Shown: in pieces, positions 35,468-47,465 of the stretch
Position numbering within the stretch: position 1 is the stretch's first letter
Layout: every line of letters begins with the position of its first letter
Assembly (NCBI GenBank): GCA_038503035.1
Contig: JAVSML010024599.1
Coordinates: forward strand, 1,120,980 to 1,184,979
DNA: 64,000 bases
From: Crocodylus rhombifer
Lineage: Eukaryota; Chordata; Crocodylia; Crocodylidae
Direction of reading: 5' to 3'
Translations under genes and position numbers: made by a program
The notes under the pieces: model-generated
What the model was told of the DNA's origin: nothing
The model's input: only the letters and a program-made list of their open reading frames with translations
The model's database searches: none

Positions 35468-37666
35468 ACGGGGGATGACCTAATCGGCGACCTAGTGATC
35501 AATGGGAAGTTGGGTGACAGCGACCACGAGCTGATCACCTTCACCATCCGCCGTAAAGCTGGCAAGTCAGTCAGCAACACAGAAGTCCTTGACTTCAGAA
35601 AAGCCGACTTTGACAAGCTCAAGAGGCTAGTCGGTCAGGCCCTCAGGGACCATGACCCCAGGGAGATGGGAGTTCAAGAAGAGTGGTTGCTTCTCAAGGA
35701 AGCGATCCTCGGTGCACAAGCTAAATCTATTCCAACAGGGAGGAAAGGCAGCAAGAAGGCACAGCAGCCCCCCTGGCTCTCCAGAGACCTAGCGGACCTA
35801 CTGTGGCTAAAAAGGAAAGCCTACAAAGGATGAAGGACGGGATTCACCTCCAAGGAGGATTACTCCGCGCTGGTCCGGTCCTGCAGGGAGCAAACCAGGA
35901 AAGCCAAGGCTGCAACTGAACTCCAACTAGCTTCAGGCATCAAGGACAACAAAAAGTCCTTTTTCAGGTATGTGGGGAGCCGGAGGAAAAGCAAGGGCAA
36001 TGTTGGACCCCTGCTAAACCAGATGGGGCAACTGACAACTGACGCCCAGGAAAAAGCCAACCTATTAAATAGGTACTTTGCGTCAGTCTTTCATCAGTCA
36101 CACGGGATGCCCATGCCTGCTATGGGACAGGGAAATCTGGGTGAGGGGGATCCCCTACCTTCCATCAATGCTGACCTTGTGAAGGAACACCTTGAGAAGC
36201 TGGATACCTTCAAGTCAGCTGGCCCTGACAACCTGCACCCCAGGGTACTCAAGGAGCTGGCGAGCGTCATAGCCCAGCCCCTGGCACGGATCTCTGAAAA
36301 CTCCTGGTGCTCTGGTGTAGTGCCCAAAGACTGGAAGAAGGCCAATGTGGTGCCGATCTTCAAGAAAGGGAGGAGAGTGGATCCGGCTAACTACAGGCCC
36401 ATTAGCCTGACTTCTATCCTGGGGAAGATCTTAGAAAAGTTTATTAAGGAGGCCATCCTTGAGGGACTGGCCCAGGCTAACATTCTAAGGGACAGCCAGC
36501 ATGGGTTTGTTGCGGGTAGGTCTTGTTTGACCAATCTCATTTCCTTCTATGACCAGGTGACCTATCACCTGGACAAGGGAGAAGAGATTGATGTCATATA
36601 TCTTGACTTCAAAAAAGCTTTTGATCTGGTATCCCATGATCACCTCTTAGCCAAACTGCCCAGTTGTGGCCTTGGCTCCACCACGATCCGCTGGCTGGGA
36701 AATTGGCTTCGTGGTCGGACCCAGAGGGTTGTGATTGATGGCAGTCAATCATCATGGTGCCCTGTAACCAGTGGGGTCCCTCAAGGCTCTGTCCTGGGAC
36801 CCATACTGTTCAACATCTTCATTAATGATGTGGACATTGGAGTCAGGAGTGGACTGGCCAAGTTCGCCGATGACACCAAACTTTGGGGCAAAGCATCCAC
36901 GCCAGAAGATAGGCGGGTGATCCAGGCTGACCTGGACAAGCTCAGCAAATGGGCAGACGAGAACCTCATGGTGTTTAACACCGAAAAATGCAAGGTTCTC
37001 CACCTTGGGAGGAAAAACCTGCAGCACCCTTATAGGCTCAGCAGTGCTATGTTGGTTAGCACTACAGAAGAAAAAGACTTGGGGGTCATCATTGACCACA
37101 AGATGAACATGAGCCTCCAATGCGATGCTGCGGCTAGTAAAGCGACCAAAATGCTGGTGTGCATCCATAGATGCTTCTCGAGCAAATCCCGGGACGTCAT
37201 TCTCCCCTTGTACTCGGCCTTGGTGAGGCCGCAGCTGGAGTACTGCGTCCAGTTTTGGGCTCCACAATTCAAAAAGGATGTGGAGAAGCTTGAGAGAGTC
37301 CAGAGGAGAGCCACGCGCATGATCAGAGGTCAGGAAAACAGATCTTACGATGACAGGCTGAGAGCCACGGGACTCTTTAGCCTGGAAAAGCGCAGGCTCA
37401 GGGGTGATCTGATGGCCACCTATAAGTTTATCAGGGGTGACCACCAGGATCTGGGGGAACATCTGCTCACCAGAGCGCCCCAAGGGATGACGAGGTCAAA
37501 CGGTCACAAACTCCTGCAAGACCGTTTCAGGCTGGACATAAGGAAGAATTTCTTTACTGTCCGAGCCCCCAAGGTCTGGAACAGTCTGCCATTGGAGGTG
37601 GTTCAAGCACCTACATTGAACACCTTCAAGAGTAAATTGGATGCTTATCTTGCTGGGATCCTATGA
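35468..37666 (+). pseudogene. CR1 ORF2 remnant: endonuclease tail, reverse transcriptase, C-terminal domain
   Basis: One reading frame, 733 codons, broken only by a TGA at 35831-35833; the part after it is open for 564 codons from the Met at 35972. The ORF2 protein nicks target DNA and copies its own RNA there. Seen before the stop: GDDLIGDL and, at 35516-35530, the catalytic SDH of the APE-type endonuclease. In the downstream frame (numbered from 35972): NYRPISLTSILGK at 140-152; motif A YLDFKKAFD with catalytic Asp 212; SGVPQGSVLG at 267-276; motif C FADD at 298-301 with both aspartates intact; then a charged C-terminal domain ending SLPLEVVQAPTLNTFKSKLD. All visible palm motifs are conserved. 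TGA may derive from CGA by CpG decay (inference). The GTG/ATG before 35468 is host MITE sequence, so it is not a native start. Confidence 0.93.
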
Positions 37667-37755
37667 CCCCAGCTGACTTCCTGCCCTTTGGGCAGGGGGC
37701 TGGACTCGATGATCTCCTGAGGTCCCTTCCAGCCCTAATGTCTATGAAATCTATG
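35468..37755 (+). mobile_element. Young 5'-truncated CR1 LINE, 2,288 bp
   Basis: Inserted in MITE E with a 6-bp target duplication, AAACCT, at 35462-35467 and 37756-37761. It begins within the endonuclease end, keeps the whole reverse transcriptase and C-terminal domain, and ends in a short untranslated region with 'ggtcccttccagccctaatg' and two 'tctatgaa' units, the usual CR1 tail in place of poly(A). A full CR1 runs to roughly 4 kb or more and carries ORF1 and a full endonuclease; both are absent, the normal result of incomplete reverse transcription. It could not move by itself. Confidence 0.93.
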
Positions 37756-37899
37756 AAACCTGTAACAGAACAGATGTTCAGTGCATATAAACTGGTTTGA
37801 AAATGGCTGAAACTGGTTTGAGATAAACCTTGTTGAATGTAGTATTAGATTTAACTGATATGGGTCAAACCCATTTATGCAATGTCTGTCCCAGACCCC

Positions 37900-38644
37900 T
37901 TGTTGGTTTAAGATAAACCAAACTCCCCCAGCATCCCAGAATGCTCTCTGGGCTTGGCAGGGCTCTCTACTCCACAGCAGATGTGGCCCCTCCTCTCTGC
38001 TCCCAGGTTGCAGCTCCGGCAGAGACTGCAGGCTGCTCCCGTTCTCCCCCTTACCACTCCCTGCTAAGCAGGAGCTCCCCCTCCCCTCTGCTTTGTGAAG
38101 AGATGTCTGTGTATTAGCTAGAAGACCACATGCTGGCTACAGTCCATGATATGGCAGACTGACAAAGGCAGAATCAAGAGGTAGCTGGTAATGTCCCTCT
38201 CTTTTCTTAATAGGGTGATAAACACCAAGTTAGGGATGATAAACACTGTTATCAATTCCATGATGGGCTAATCAGAGCCTTCTTCTGGGGCCTGGCAAAG
38301 CCCCTGCCCCCCAGCTCATTACCATGGAAGGGAAGGGAGGTCTACGTTAGCACCCCCAAACTTCTAGCCTGAGCCACTGCAGGTATGTACTTGCATGTCT
38401 GGGATGTCTGTGCAGTTACAAACTGATTTAACCTAGCCATGTAAGACTAACATGAAAAGGTTGAATAAATTCAGGCTTTTTGAATGTCTGTCCCTAGCCA
38501 GGAGGACCTCTCTTCACCAAGGAGTCAAAAAAAAACATCAAATACAGATTTTCTCCTGGTTCTCCCATATTATGGACTCCTTGTATCTCACTATTTCACC
38601 AGTCATAAACAAGGGTAAAGGCCACATAAATGCATGGTAACGCT
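37900..38644. other. No gene; GC-rich repeat-like DNA
   Basis: 37920-38110 is GC-rich and contains 'cccagaatgctctctgggc', a short palindrome. The stretch may be the interior of element E if its true right end is near 38430. Frames are 73 codons or less. Confidence 0.45.
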
Positions 38645-38854
38645 GGGCATATCTACATGAGATGCTATTGCTCAGTGTTTACTGAGCCTTTTAGTTACTC
38701 CACAGTAGCATCAGAAAACATCTTTTAAGTAATGCTACTGCACAGTAGCCTAATAATACTGTGCAGTAAGGTATTAGCACTGTTCATGCTGTGACATGCT
38801 ACTGAACAGTATTATTAGGCTACTGCACCATCAATTTCTCATGTAGATGTGCTC
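38645..38854. mobile_element. MITE family B, copy 2 (210 bp)
   Basis: Starts GGGCATATCTACATGAGATG; the complement of its end reads GAGCACATCTACATGAGAAA. The interior carries inverted 'gctactgcacagtagcctaa' and 'attattaggctactgcac' blocks as in copy 1. No ORF. Confidence 0.7.
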
Positions 38855-40027
38855 ACTATCTATTTTAAAAACTGTTCTTAGTTAAACAGATAACTGCATC
38901 TGACAAGCTAACCCACTTTCTTAACTCTTTTTAACTGGAGCTAATCTACACTGCAAGTCATATTTAGTTTTCTGCCCTACACTGTGGCCCACCTTTCAAT
39001 ATGCCTAGGAGTCTAGTGTGCAGGTTGGGGAGCATGCAGAGTGAGCCAGTCATGATCACAGTTCAACGGAAACACAAATGCTATGACTTGCATGTACCAA
39101 GAACAGGTTTCATACCAAAAGAGGCAGAGAGGAAGAGATGCAGTAATTGAAGCATGAAAAGTACATACAGCTTACATACCTTCACCTAGGAGCTCTGAGA
39201 GAGACTGTGCCTCTGCACTGGCCCTCCCTCAGGGTATGCCTAGCTGGTATACAACTCCATAAAATACATATATAAATGGCAAGCATCTGAACATAAATCC
39301 CTTTGACATCATGTATAAGAGGAATACAAAAGTGTTTTTCTATCTCAGACTTCTATTTTCCTATGCTACAATGTTCATTTTAAAGGAGCAAAATAAAATA
39401 TCTTCTTCCTATTGTTTAGCTACTCATTTTCAATTGCCTGATTCCCTGCTTGCTAATATTCATAGCTCCTAAAATCATTAATTTTCTGCTGCCGGCTTAC
39501 AGCTGTGGCTAATGCACCCATAAGGCTTTGCTCCTGACAGTTACAACATGATGCATTAGAACCGTATCACACAGATAAGAAAAATAAACAGGCTCAGGAG
39601 CTCTGGGTTCACAAACAGGAGAGCCAGACTTAAAGGTGACTGGAGGGTGGGAAGCAATTTTAAGATGGATTCAGGTGGGAGGACATCAGTGCTATGGAGG
39701 GAAGGATATATTAAAGTGTTTAGAAGAGAGGATTAAATAGTAGTTGTTGGTTAGAATGGAGTAATTTTCTACTTTTCCTTCTTTCTTTCACTCACTGTAT
39801 TAATCCCTGATGATGTCTCCCTAGTGACCTCTCCTATTTTGAATGAAATCCCAACGCGTTTATCACACCACTTTTCCCCCCAGATATTCCTGGGGCAGCC
39901 TTGTTATCATTTTGCTTAGGAAGGGGAATAGCATGACATACAAATAAAATGAGAATACAACTCCAAAGAGTTTGAACTTGTAACAATGCTGTTGGAAGGG
40001 AGGCAGGGAAGATTTTACTGTAAAAAC
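38855..40027. other. No feature recognised
   Basis: AT-rich, no frame over 60 codons; no repeat termini seen. Confidence 0.5.
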
Positions 40028-41140
40028 TTGCCCAAGAACAGGATTATAGGAAACTAGGGCTAGAAGGGACCTTGACAGGTCATCCCATCCAGCCCCCTGC
40101 TCAAGGCAGGATCATCCCTGACTAAACCATCCCAGCCAAGTGTCTGTCCAATCTTGAAAATTTGTAGGGATGGACATTTCACAGTTTCTCTAAGGTAGCT
40201 GTTCCAATGCTTTACCATCTTCATAGTCAGAAGATTTTTCTTGCTCTTCAAATTACATTTCTTCTGCTGCAGTTTGAAGCTATTGCTTCTAGTCCTGTCC
40301 CCTACAACCACAACAAGAAGCTCATCTCCATCCTTTTTACAATTGTCCTTCAGGTATTTGAAGACTATTATCAAATCTCCCCTCTGTCTTCTCTTCTCCA
40401 AACTAAATAACCCTAGCTCTTTCAGCCTTTCCTCATAACTTAAGTCTTGCTTCCCAGGCCTCTAATCATTTTTGCTGCTCTCCACTGGAATCTTTCCAGT
40501 ATCTTTCTTGATATGCATGCATGTGTTCTAAAAGTTTTTACCAACCAACAGTAACTGAACTGAGAGAGGTGGGGGTGGAGGGCTTGCTATGGGGCTTGCA
40601 TATTTGTTAACAACTGCACATGTAATTGCACTGTGTGTATTCGTTGCATTTACAAATATAATGTTTCTTCCAAACTACATGTAATGTGGATTGATAGTGT
40701 TCTACCATTACTAGCCAGGGAGTTTTGATAGTAGACAGGTCTCTTTTTAGTCTGGCAGAAAAGTACCCAGTGAGATCCAAAGGTTAAGATGAAGATAAGT
40801 AAATTCAGTCTTAAAATAAAGCACAAGGCTTCATTATTGAGGTTAACAACCTCTTTTTTGAAGTCTGGGGACTAAAACTGGACAGTCATACAACTGAGGC
40901 CTGACCAGTGCCGAATAGAATAGAAGAATCTACTACCCTTGATTTACATCTCCTGTTACACCCAGTATGCTGTTGGCTTCATTTGCATCAAAAGCATACT
41001 ATTGGCTCATATTCAGCTTATGATCTCCTGTAACTCCTAGGTCCTTCTCTGCAGTACTGCAACCTGGCCACTATCTCTATTTGCACATGCAGTTATTCCA
41101 TCCCAAGTGCAGGACTTTGCACTTGTCCTTGCTTAATCTC
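40028..41140 (-). mobile_element. CR1 LINE 3' half (-), interrupted by a ~335-bp insertion
   Basis: 40028-40513 is the complement of the CR1 C-terminal domain and 3' tail. A minus frame (40401-40060) shows MEKRRQRGDLIIVFKYLKDN, then TRSNSFKLQQKKCNL and MVKHWNSYLRETVKCPSLQI. 40851-41140 is the complement of the upstream RT region: 'ttgaagtctggggactaaaa' up to 'caagtgcaggactttgcact', whose complement encodes DKCKVLHLG. The order matches the 36.95-37.4 kb part of the better CR1. 40514-40850 does not belong to CR1. Multiple indels; dead copy. Confidence 0.8.
40514..40850. mobile_element. Unidentified insertion within CR1
   Basis: Defined by interruption: CR1 reads 'ccagtatctttcttga' at its left and 'cttttttgaagtctggggac' at its right, so 'cttgat/ctttttttga'-like sequence is partly repeated at the joints. 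The interior is AT-rich with 'tgcatatttgttaacaactg'. No terminal inverted repeat, tail or ORF recognised. Confidence 0.5.
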
Positions 41141-41250
41141 AACAAGAATGTTACAGTACTTCTAGTAAATGGCAGCAGATTTGGGTGTTTTCAAGTTAGA
41201 CACTAGAACATGATGGTCATTTAGGTTTTGCATTTCCTAGGCTAATATAA

Positions 41251-41251
<1 letters not shown>

Positions 41252-41298
<47 letters not shown>

Positions 41299-41308
41299 NN
41301 NNNNNNNN

Positions 41309-41355
<47 letters not shown>
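41252..41355. repeat. (AC)n microsatellite containing a 10-N gap
   Basis: Pure AC dinucleotides either side of N at 41299-41308. The fixed size of ten Ns suggests an arbitrary gap length, so the true array length is unknown. Confidence 0.95.
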
Positions 41356-41359
<4 letters not shown>

Positions 41360-41391
41360 ACAGACACACACCCCCCCCATACCCGATAGCT

Positions 41392-41393
41392 GA

Positions 41394-41417
<24 letters not shown>
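41392..41417. repeat. (CT)n microsatellite
   Basis: About 12 CT units just after the AC array, followed by ATATAT. Confidence 0.9.
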
Positions 41418-41424
<7 letters not shown>

Positions 41425-41429
41425 GCTTT

Positions 41430-41990
41430 AGTGGTTAAGGAACAAGTTTGGGCCTTAAGACCTCTCTCCAAAGCCTTGCTCTGTTGCATGCTTCTTGTGT
41501 AACTCTGAGCATCTAGGTTTGGTCTACACTACAAAGTTTTGCCAGCACAACTCCAGCTGACACTTGAACTCCCTAGGACAAAACTCTCCCCTCTGCCAGC
41601 AGAGTTACTCTACCTCTGCCAGACTAGAACATAGCTTTTGTAGCCACCCGATAGCTGACTAAAGTGTGTGTAGATAGTATCTCATATCTTAGTTGACTTC
41701 TGTGATCTATTTAGCAACTGGTGTCTTCCCAAAGCATACCTTCTTTGTGCTCTGGCAGCAAGCTGCAGCATGGAGTTGCACACAGCTGTCTGAAGCACAT
41801 CGATCTGTCTATACTGTTTGTGGCTTGGAACTGGCGGCCTTCATCTGCTGACAATAGTTCTGGTCACAGAAGCAGCTGAGTGCTTTTATGTCTTTACCAC
41901 AGTTCTGTGTCTGTAAAATTGAGATAGCATTTCCCAAACTTAAAATGCTGTTGTGTGGAGAGTTATATTAAGACTGTGAAGGGCTCAGAC
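41430..41990. mobile_element. MIR-like SINE, split by a later insertion
   Basis: 'agtggttaaggaacaagttt…ggcctta' and 'gtgtaactctgagcatct' (41430-41511) resemble the left and middle of a MIR/CORE-SINE. 'ctgtgtctgtaaaattgaga' and 'gagagttatattaagactgt' (41888-41990) resemble its continuation, ending in 'gaagggctcagaca'. The intervening 370 bases are foreign. Old and diverged, no tail. Confidence 0.5.
41512..41885. mobile_element. Insertion in the MIR-like SINE, possible MITE
   Basis: Starts GGTTTGGTCTACACTAC, like the TCTACA-type ends of other MITEs here. No well-matched inverted right end; bounded mainly by the resumption of MIR-like sequence near 41888. No coding capacity. Confidence 0.4.
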
Positions 41991-44570
41991 ACACTTTTTG
42001 AAGGGGTGAGACAGACAGATCAACTAGACAACTGACAAATTTAACTTTATCTTAGCTCTCACCACATACTTCAATGACATAATATACTTAGTCATTTTTT
42101 TAACTGCTTTCATGGTCTGTGCTCATTTAGTTACGTACTAGTTTTGCTGTGGTGGGACTAGAAGACTATTAGAATTCCCAGGCTCAGTATGTCAACACTT
42201 ATTTTTAATTTGAGTGATTTTTTTTTCCCCCCATTTTTGCATGAAGAGCAAGAAAACATTCAATATTATCATTACTACTATTACTATTATTATCATCATC
42301 ATCATTGCTATTATTAATTTGGCCTTGGACCTGTTTTGTCATGCATTAACATTTTGAATGTAACAGATGCAACTATTGCACATTTTTGTAAATATGCTTC
42401 AGCATATTGTATAATTACAAATTAGTAATAGTAGTATAATGGAAATACAGGGACAAAGTGTGACAGCTGCAGATCATGGGCAGACATTTTACTTCAGCTA
42501 CCATACTTTCTGGCAGGCAGCAATAATATAATCAAAGACAGTTTAATAAAGTTCTTATCACTTTATGCCTTTTTTATTTATTCTGTACTGTTTTGAAATT
42601 CTGAAATTCAGGCTTAATATGTAAGAGGCTTTAAATAATTTATCTTGTGCTTAAATAATTAATCATGGGAAAGATACTCTTGCACAAAGAGAGGGTGCAT
42701 CTATTTACATTTCACTGTGTTTGAGGAAAGATGGAAGTTGTCTTTGAATTACTGAAGTAATTGGCTATGCTGACTTCAGACTAAGTTGTGTAGAAGAAAA
42801 TAGAGGGGAAAAAAATGTGTCTCTAGCAATTTACTGGTGGGAACATTTGAGTGGTTGGCAGTGAATACGGCAGCTCAGTGAGGTCGGGGGAGGGCTGCAG
42901 GAAAGCACATTCTGTGTGTAGAAGGGGGCCTGCAGATTCCTGACCCCCTTTCAGATCCTCTGTTTTTCCATTGGCTGGTTTGGGGGGGATTGGGATAGCT
43001 GATTGACTCTCCCTACAAATTTACGCTTCCTCAAGCTTTTAAAAAGCCTATTGCGTCTTTTTTCCGGTGCTCTACCCCACCTCCCTTTAATGCGTGCTTT
43101 GGTACTGGAAGCAGGTGTACCTGCATTGACACAGTGTCCTGCATATTAGGCAACCAGTAGCTCAGGTATCTCGATATGGCACTATATTTTGTAGCTGTAG
43201 CTAGGGAGCTATGAATTTCATGATGGAAGGCATTCTTTCATTAGGTCAAAATGGCAAGTAGTACGGCGAAGTGTTTTCTTTTTCTTAACTTCTGTTGTAG
43301 TTTCAGAGAGGGACGGATGAGTTAAAAGCAAAAAGATTTCTGCCTGTGCTACTTTGCAAAATTGTTTCTTTAACCATGGTGATCACATTTAATTAGGCTG
43401 AAGCATTCAAACTACATTTAATGAAGAGGTTGGTCTGAAGCAAATCATGATTCCAGACGTCCTAAATTTTAGGGACTCATATACCAGTTCCAAATGTTGT
43501 GGTTTGGCTCCATCTCTTATTTGAGCTCTAGTCATTACTCTGAGCAAATAGTGCACAATATTGGTACCTGGAAATTGTGTCCAGCTGAGGTAAAATATTG
43601 GGCAAGTTCCTCACTTGGTATAAAGCCACATAACTTCATTGAAGTCAATTTTTTCTTGAAAAGGCTTTTGATCTCTATTGTTCATATGTATTTTCAATTC
43701 ACAGAAAAATTGTGCTAGTTAGTTCCTAGTCACACAGATGCCTGCAGAATGGTGGTTCTTTGTCCAAATTTCCAAAACCACATGCAAGCAAAGGTATAAA
43801 GGCACAAGCGTGTTCACCATTCGTTGAACAGCATGTCAATTCATGCTAGTTTCTTTTCTTGTTTTAAAAATGTGTTACTGTCTCATGAAAGCACTCTCTC
43901 ACATGCTTTTTAGACCCCGTGAACAGCAAATTGCCAAATGAGCAGTCTAAGAAAATGGGTGGAATGAGAGCTGTTGTTTTAAAATGCTTGTCAAAAGTCT
44001 ACAAGTACACAGTAGGTTGTACAAATTAAGATTGGTTTGATTTGTGAATAGGGAAAAGGGTTGAATTTATCAAATGTTTCAAATGTTCAATTCTGGTATT
44101 TCTTCTCTACATGCAATATGTAATTATTGGGGGTGGGAGGTGGGGGGCAAGAGGAGTAGTTTCTCCCATTTGCAGATATTTATAGCATATTAATCCATTG
44201 AAAAGTAGTGGGGAAAAAAGCCTGAGAGAAAAATACTCCTTTTTAGCACAATCCAATCAGGGTTAGATTTTTTTTATCTTGCTTTTGTTATTGATGTCAT
44301 AAAATGACTTTAGCATGTATAAGCTATTCTCCCAGGTTCTGTAGGCAAACTCATATGTGTGCTGCCTTTTTCTTTTTAAGCTTTGTCTATATTAATGGTA
44401 GTTTGACATAGGCTGGCAATAATGTTCAATAAGACAAAGCAAACAGGCACTTAAATTCAAGAAAACTGTAAAGATAAAACAGATTAACATTATTAGTTTG
44501 AGGAAAAAGAAAAACGTACACTGTGTGGTGTAATCCAAACAATGTTTTAAATACATTTGCGATGTTTTGC
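41991..44570. other. No gene; one AT-rich trinucleotide microsatellite
   Basis: 42266-42317 is an imperfect ATT/ATC trinucleotide run. A G/C-richer patch at 42880-43090 has no frame or repeat ends I recognise. Otherwise AT-rich with nothing supported. Confidence 0.5.
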
Positions 44571-44831
44571 ATCAAGTCTACATGAGACATTTACTGCGCA
44601 TTGGCCTAATAACACTGTGCAGTAGAACATCACAGCACAAACTGTGCTAATAGACTACTACACCATGTTGTTAGATTAATGCACAATAAATGTCACTAAA
44701 TAGCTGTGCCATGTGCTGGCACTAATGCACAGCAACTTTAGGTACTTTGCATTTACTTAGTCCTTTATGCAAGAAGTAGTAAACTAAATGTGCAGTATCT
44801 AAAGTGCATTAATGAACATGTAGACACACCC
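44571..44831. mobile_element. MITE family B, copy 3
   Basis: Left end 'aagtctacatgagacattta' and right end 'gaacatgtagacacaccc' are inverted relatives. Inside: 'ctaataacactgtgcagtag' as in copies 1 and 2, and 'aaagtgcattaatgaacatg' before the right end as in copy 1. No ORF. Confidence 0.7.
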
Positions 44832-46830
44832 ACTATGACTTATGAGGCTTACCTAGCTCATAGAAAGTAATTTTTGTATCACATTCCCCATTGATGTGTG
44901 TGCAGTACTATTACCTTTATAATCTTATGTGAATTACACTTTTATTGATCCTAAGGATAGAGTGGCATTCTGCTGGTTGGTTTTAACATTGAACCTCTTT
45001 CAAATAAAATTGCAGTTTGCTGCTATTTATTGTTTATTTAGGTGTAGAGTGAAAGATGGCCAACTTTAAAAAGATTGTTCAGCAAGATTTCTCAGCCTAA
45101 ACCAATCAGACTCCTTCCTGAGTTACAATGACACTAATGTCTGTGTTGAAGGCTCTAGACCTTGACCACTGATGTGACACCAAAATAAATAGGTATATTT
45201 CCAATTATGATTTACTTACCTTTTCTACCTGAATGGATTCTAAAACCTCTGTCAATACTAGTCCCTATAACTACAGAATTTGTCCATCCCTCATGTATGT
45301 ATAAATCCATTCTTTTTTTTTATTTTTATAGTAGTGGCAAACAAGGTATCAGATTTCTCTCCTGTTTCAAAGATGATAAAAATCCTAAATATGCTATGCT
45401 GTACGCAAAGCACTAATTCAAATATCCTATCATCTCTAAAACAATTATTGAAAAACCCTGGAGGACTGCTAAATTCCTAGTAATAGAAGAGGGAGAAAAG
45501 GAAAGGGGGAAACTTCTGTAACTCATATGGGTGATGGAAGGTAACTTCCATGCCCTGCAGCTTTTAAATATTTATTAAATGGTTTCATAAGTAAAGAGGT
45601 GGGAGTATGGAGAAAGAAGGTATTGGCTGGTTTTAAGAATTCTTTTGATGTTTGGGAAAGATAGGTGTGTATCATGTGACAGCAGCTATCTTATGCCCCT
45701 GGTGAAAATGATCTTATGATGCAGGATACAATTTCTGCAGGGGTCTGTTGGATGCAATTCACATCAGTCTAGAAACACCCTATAAATCATGTCATTAAAA
45801 CCAGCTGGGACTTATTAGGAGAGCAATTGTGAAGGAGAATTCACCTTCAATAAGGATGAAGGAGGAATTGTCAGGATTGCCTACAGGGACTGTCTACCTA
45901 AAATTTGCCTTGTGAAGCTGTCCACCCCCCTATTTTTGCTTTGCCCTCCCCTTTCCTGACACAAAGCAGGTAGCTTTACTCTTTCTATTCAGTAATGGTA
46001 AAATCTTTAGAATTATGGCCTCGAAGACAAAAAAAAGGCTCATATGGACAGACAAATCCAGACTCCCGATTAAGTCTATGGCAAAGTAGATCTCCAGCCA
46101 AAATACTGTAACTCAGAACAGGAAATAAAATTCTCTATATGTGAATACAGAAGTTAAACAGGGAACCTCAGTTAAAGGAATAGATGTAAGGCTGGTACTG
46201 AGCACTGAACTCAAAAGTGTAATTTGTATTTTTCTGTACTAGTGGAGATAATGGCTTGGCAAAGGTCAGCTGAGATCCATCTGGAACTATAGTATAACAT
46301 TAAATGAATATTTTGAGCCTCCTAGATCATATGAATTTGAGCTGACCATTCACTATGAACAAGTTTTCCCATGAGAATTCAGGGTGCATTTCTCATAATG
46401 TTGGGGACTTCCTTTAAAGTATTCTATACTGTGACAATGAAATGTCACAATATTTACCTGTTTTAGAATGGAAAGCAGCCACAAAATTGTATAATCCTGT
46501 GTACAAACTTGGCAGATGGTGACTTTTCATGAGAGTCCCAAATTTAATCACTTCACTTTTAGTTCTGATCAGTTCCACAAAATGCACAGACATACAAAAA
46601 TGTTACATAGTGGGAAAAGGTATCCAGACGTGTTAGAATCCAAGAAAATGTTGATTAAAGTATTCATCAAGGCTTTTTGACCTTATTTTATCCATTTGCT
46701 AATATCTATTCATAAAACAAGAAATCATTTGGCTTAGATTTTTTTTTTTGAGTTGGGTTTTATTAGTAAGTAACCTACAGGTATGTGTTTGTATATGGTT
46801 GACTGTGAAAGGAATCAAAACCTTTCCTAA
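44832..46830. other. No feature recognised
   Basis: AT-rich; T10 run near 45310. No protein-like frames above 69 codons. Confidence 0.5.
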
Positions 46831-46949
46831 GGGCATGTCTACCTGCAGTATATACTTGTGCCCATATTCTTGTGCCTGCAGACCCACACTTGCCTGTGAG
46901 TTCTTACACTGTAGAGCCACATACGCCATATACCTGTGCAGATGCAGCC
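46831..46949. mobile_element. Very short MITE-like element (119 bp)
   Basis: Starts GGGCATGTCTACCTGCAG; the complement of its end reads GGCTGCATCTGCACAGGTAT, a loose inverted pair. TAA lies left, AAA right. Too short to carry anything but ends. Confidence 0.35.
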
Positions 46950-47465
46950 AAATTAATGATACATTGGCATTTGTTAACCGATAGGATTTTTCTTGGGTTA
47001 ATATCTCAGGATTCCTAGCACCTCGCTAGCTGAAACTGCTGTAAAAATTGGTTGGTGATGTCTTGTGAGAAAATGTCTACCTTTACCTGGCCCCTATGTA
47101 GAAATGTTTGAATGCAACAAGCACATCAAGCAAAGGAAGGCACTTTTGTGTCTGCACTTCCCTTGTCTAGGGTCATTCCAGAACTGCCTACTACCTGACA
47201 CCTGAAGGGGATCTCAAAGAGAATTCAAGAAGTCAAAAGCACAGCTATCCATGAACCATGACCCCCTCACCTTGCAGGGAAACAAAAATTCTGTTTCACA
47301 GAATTTCAAGAAATGTATCATTTTCATCTGTCAAAACAAAACCCAATTCTTTCAAAATTTTTCTTAAGAGGGAAACAGAGAAGCATCCCAAAGCCAGAAT
47401 CCCCCCCCCCCCCCCCCCAAAAAAAACCCACCCTTAATGGTTAGGCTATGTATTTAGTATACAAA
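46950..47465. other. No gene; poly-C/poly-A tract
   Basis: C18 followed by A8 at 47401-47426. The minus strand therefore has a G18 run. Otherwise unremarkable AT-rich DNA. Confidence 0.7.

Larger units (their letters stand above)
35408..37899. mobile_element. MITE family E, split by a CR1 insertion
   Basis: Left part 35408-35467 begins GGGCTATGGACAGACATTAT. The complement of the right part (37762-37899) begins GGGGTCTGGGACAGACATTG, and the inverted match continues through 'cataaat'. The relative at 16179-16285 shows the uninterrupted order. A second possible right edge lies near 38430, where an inverted 'gtctgtgcag…actgattt' recurs, so the element may be longer than stated. Confidence 0.6.

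Noticed and set aside
36752..37483. 243-codon minus-strand frame
   Set aside because: Antisense shadow of the CR1 reverse transcriptase frame.
41381..41660. 15-base match ACCCGATAGCTGACT at 41381 and 41646, near the assembly gap
   Set aside because: One or two exact 15-base matches are expected by chance in 64 kb, so it is no evidence of misassembly.
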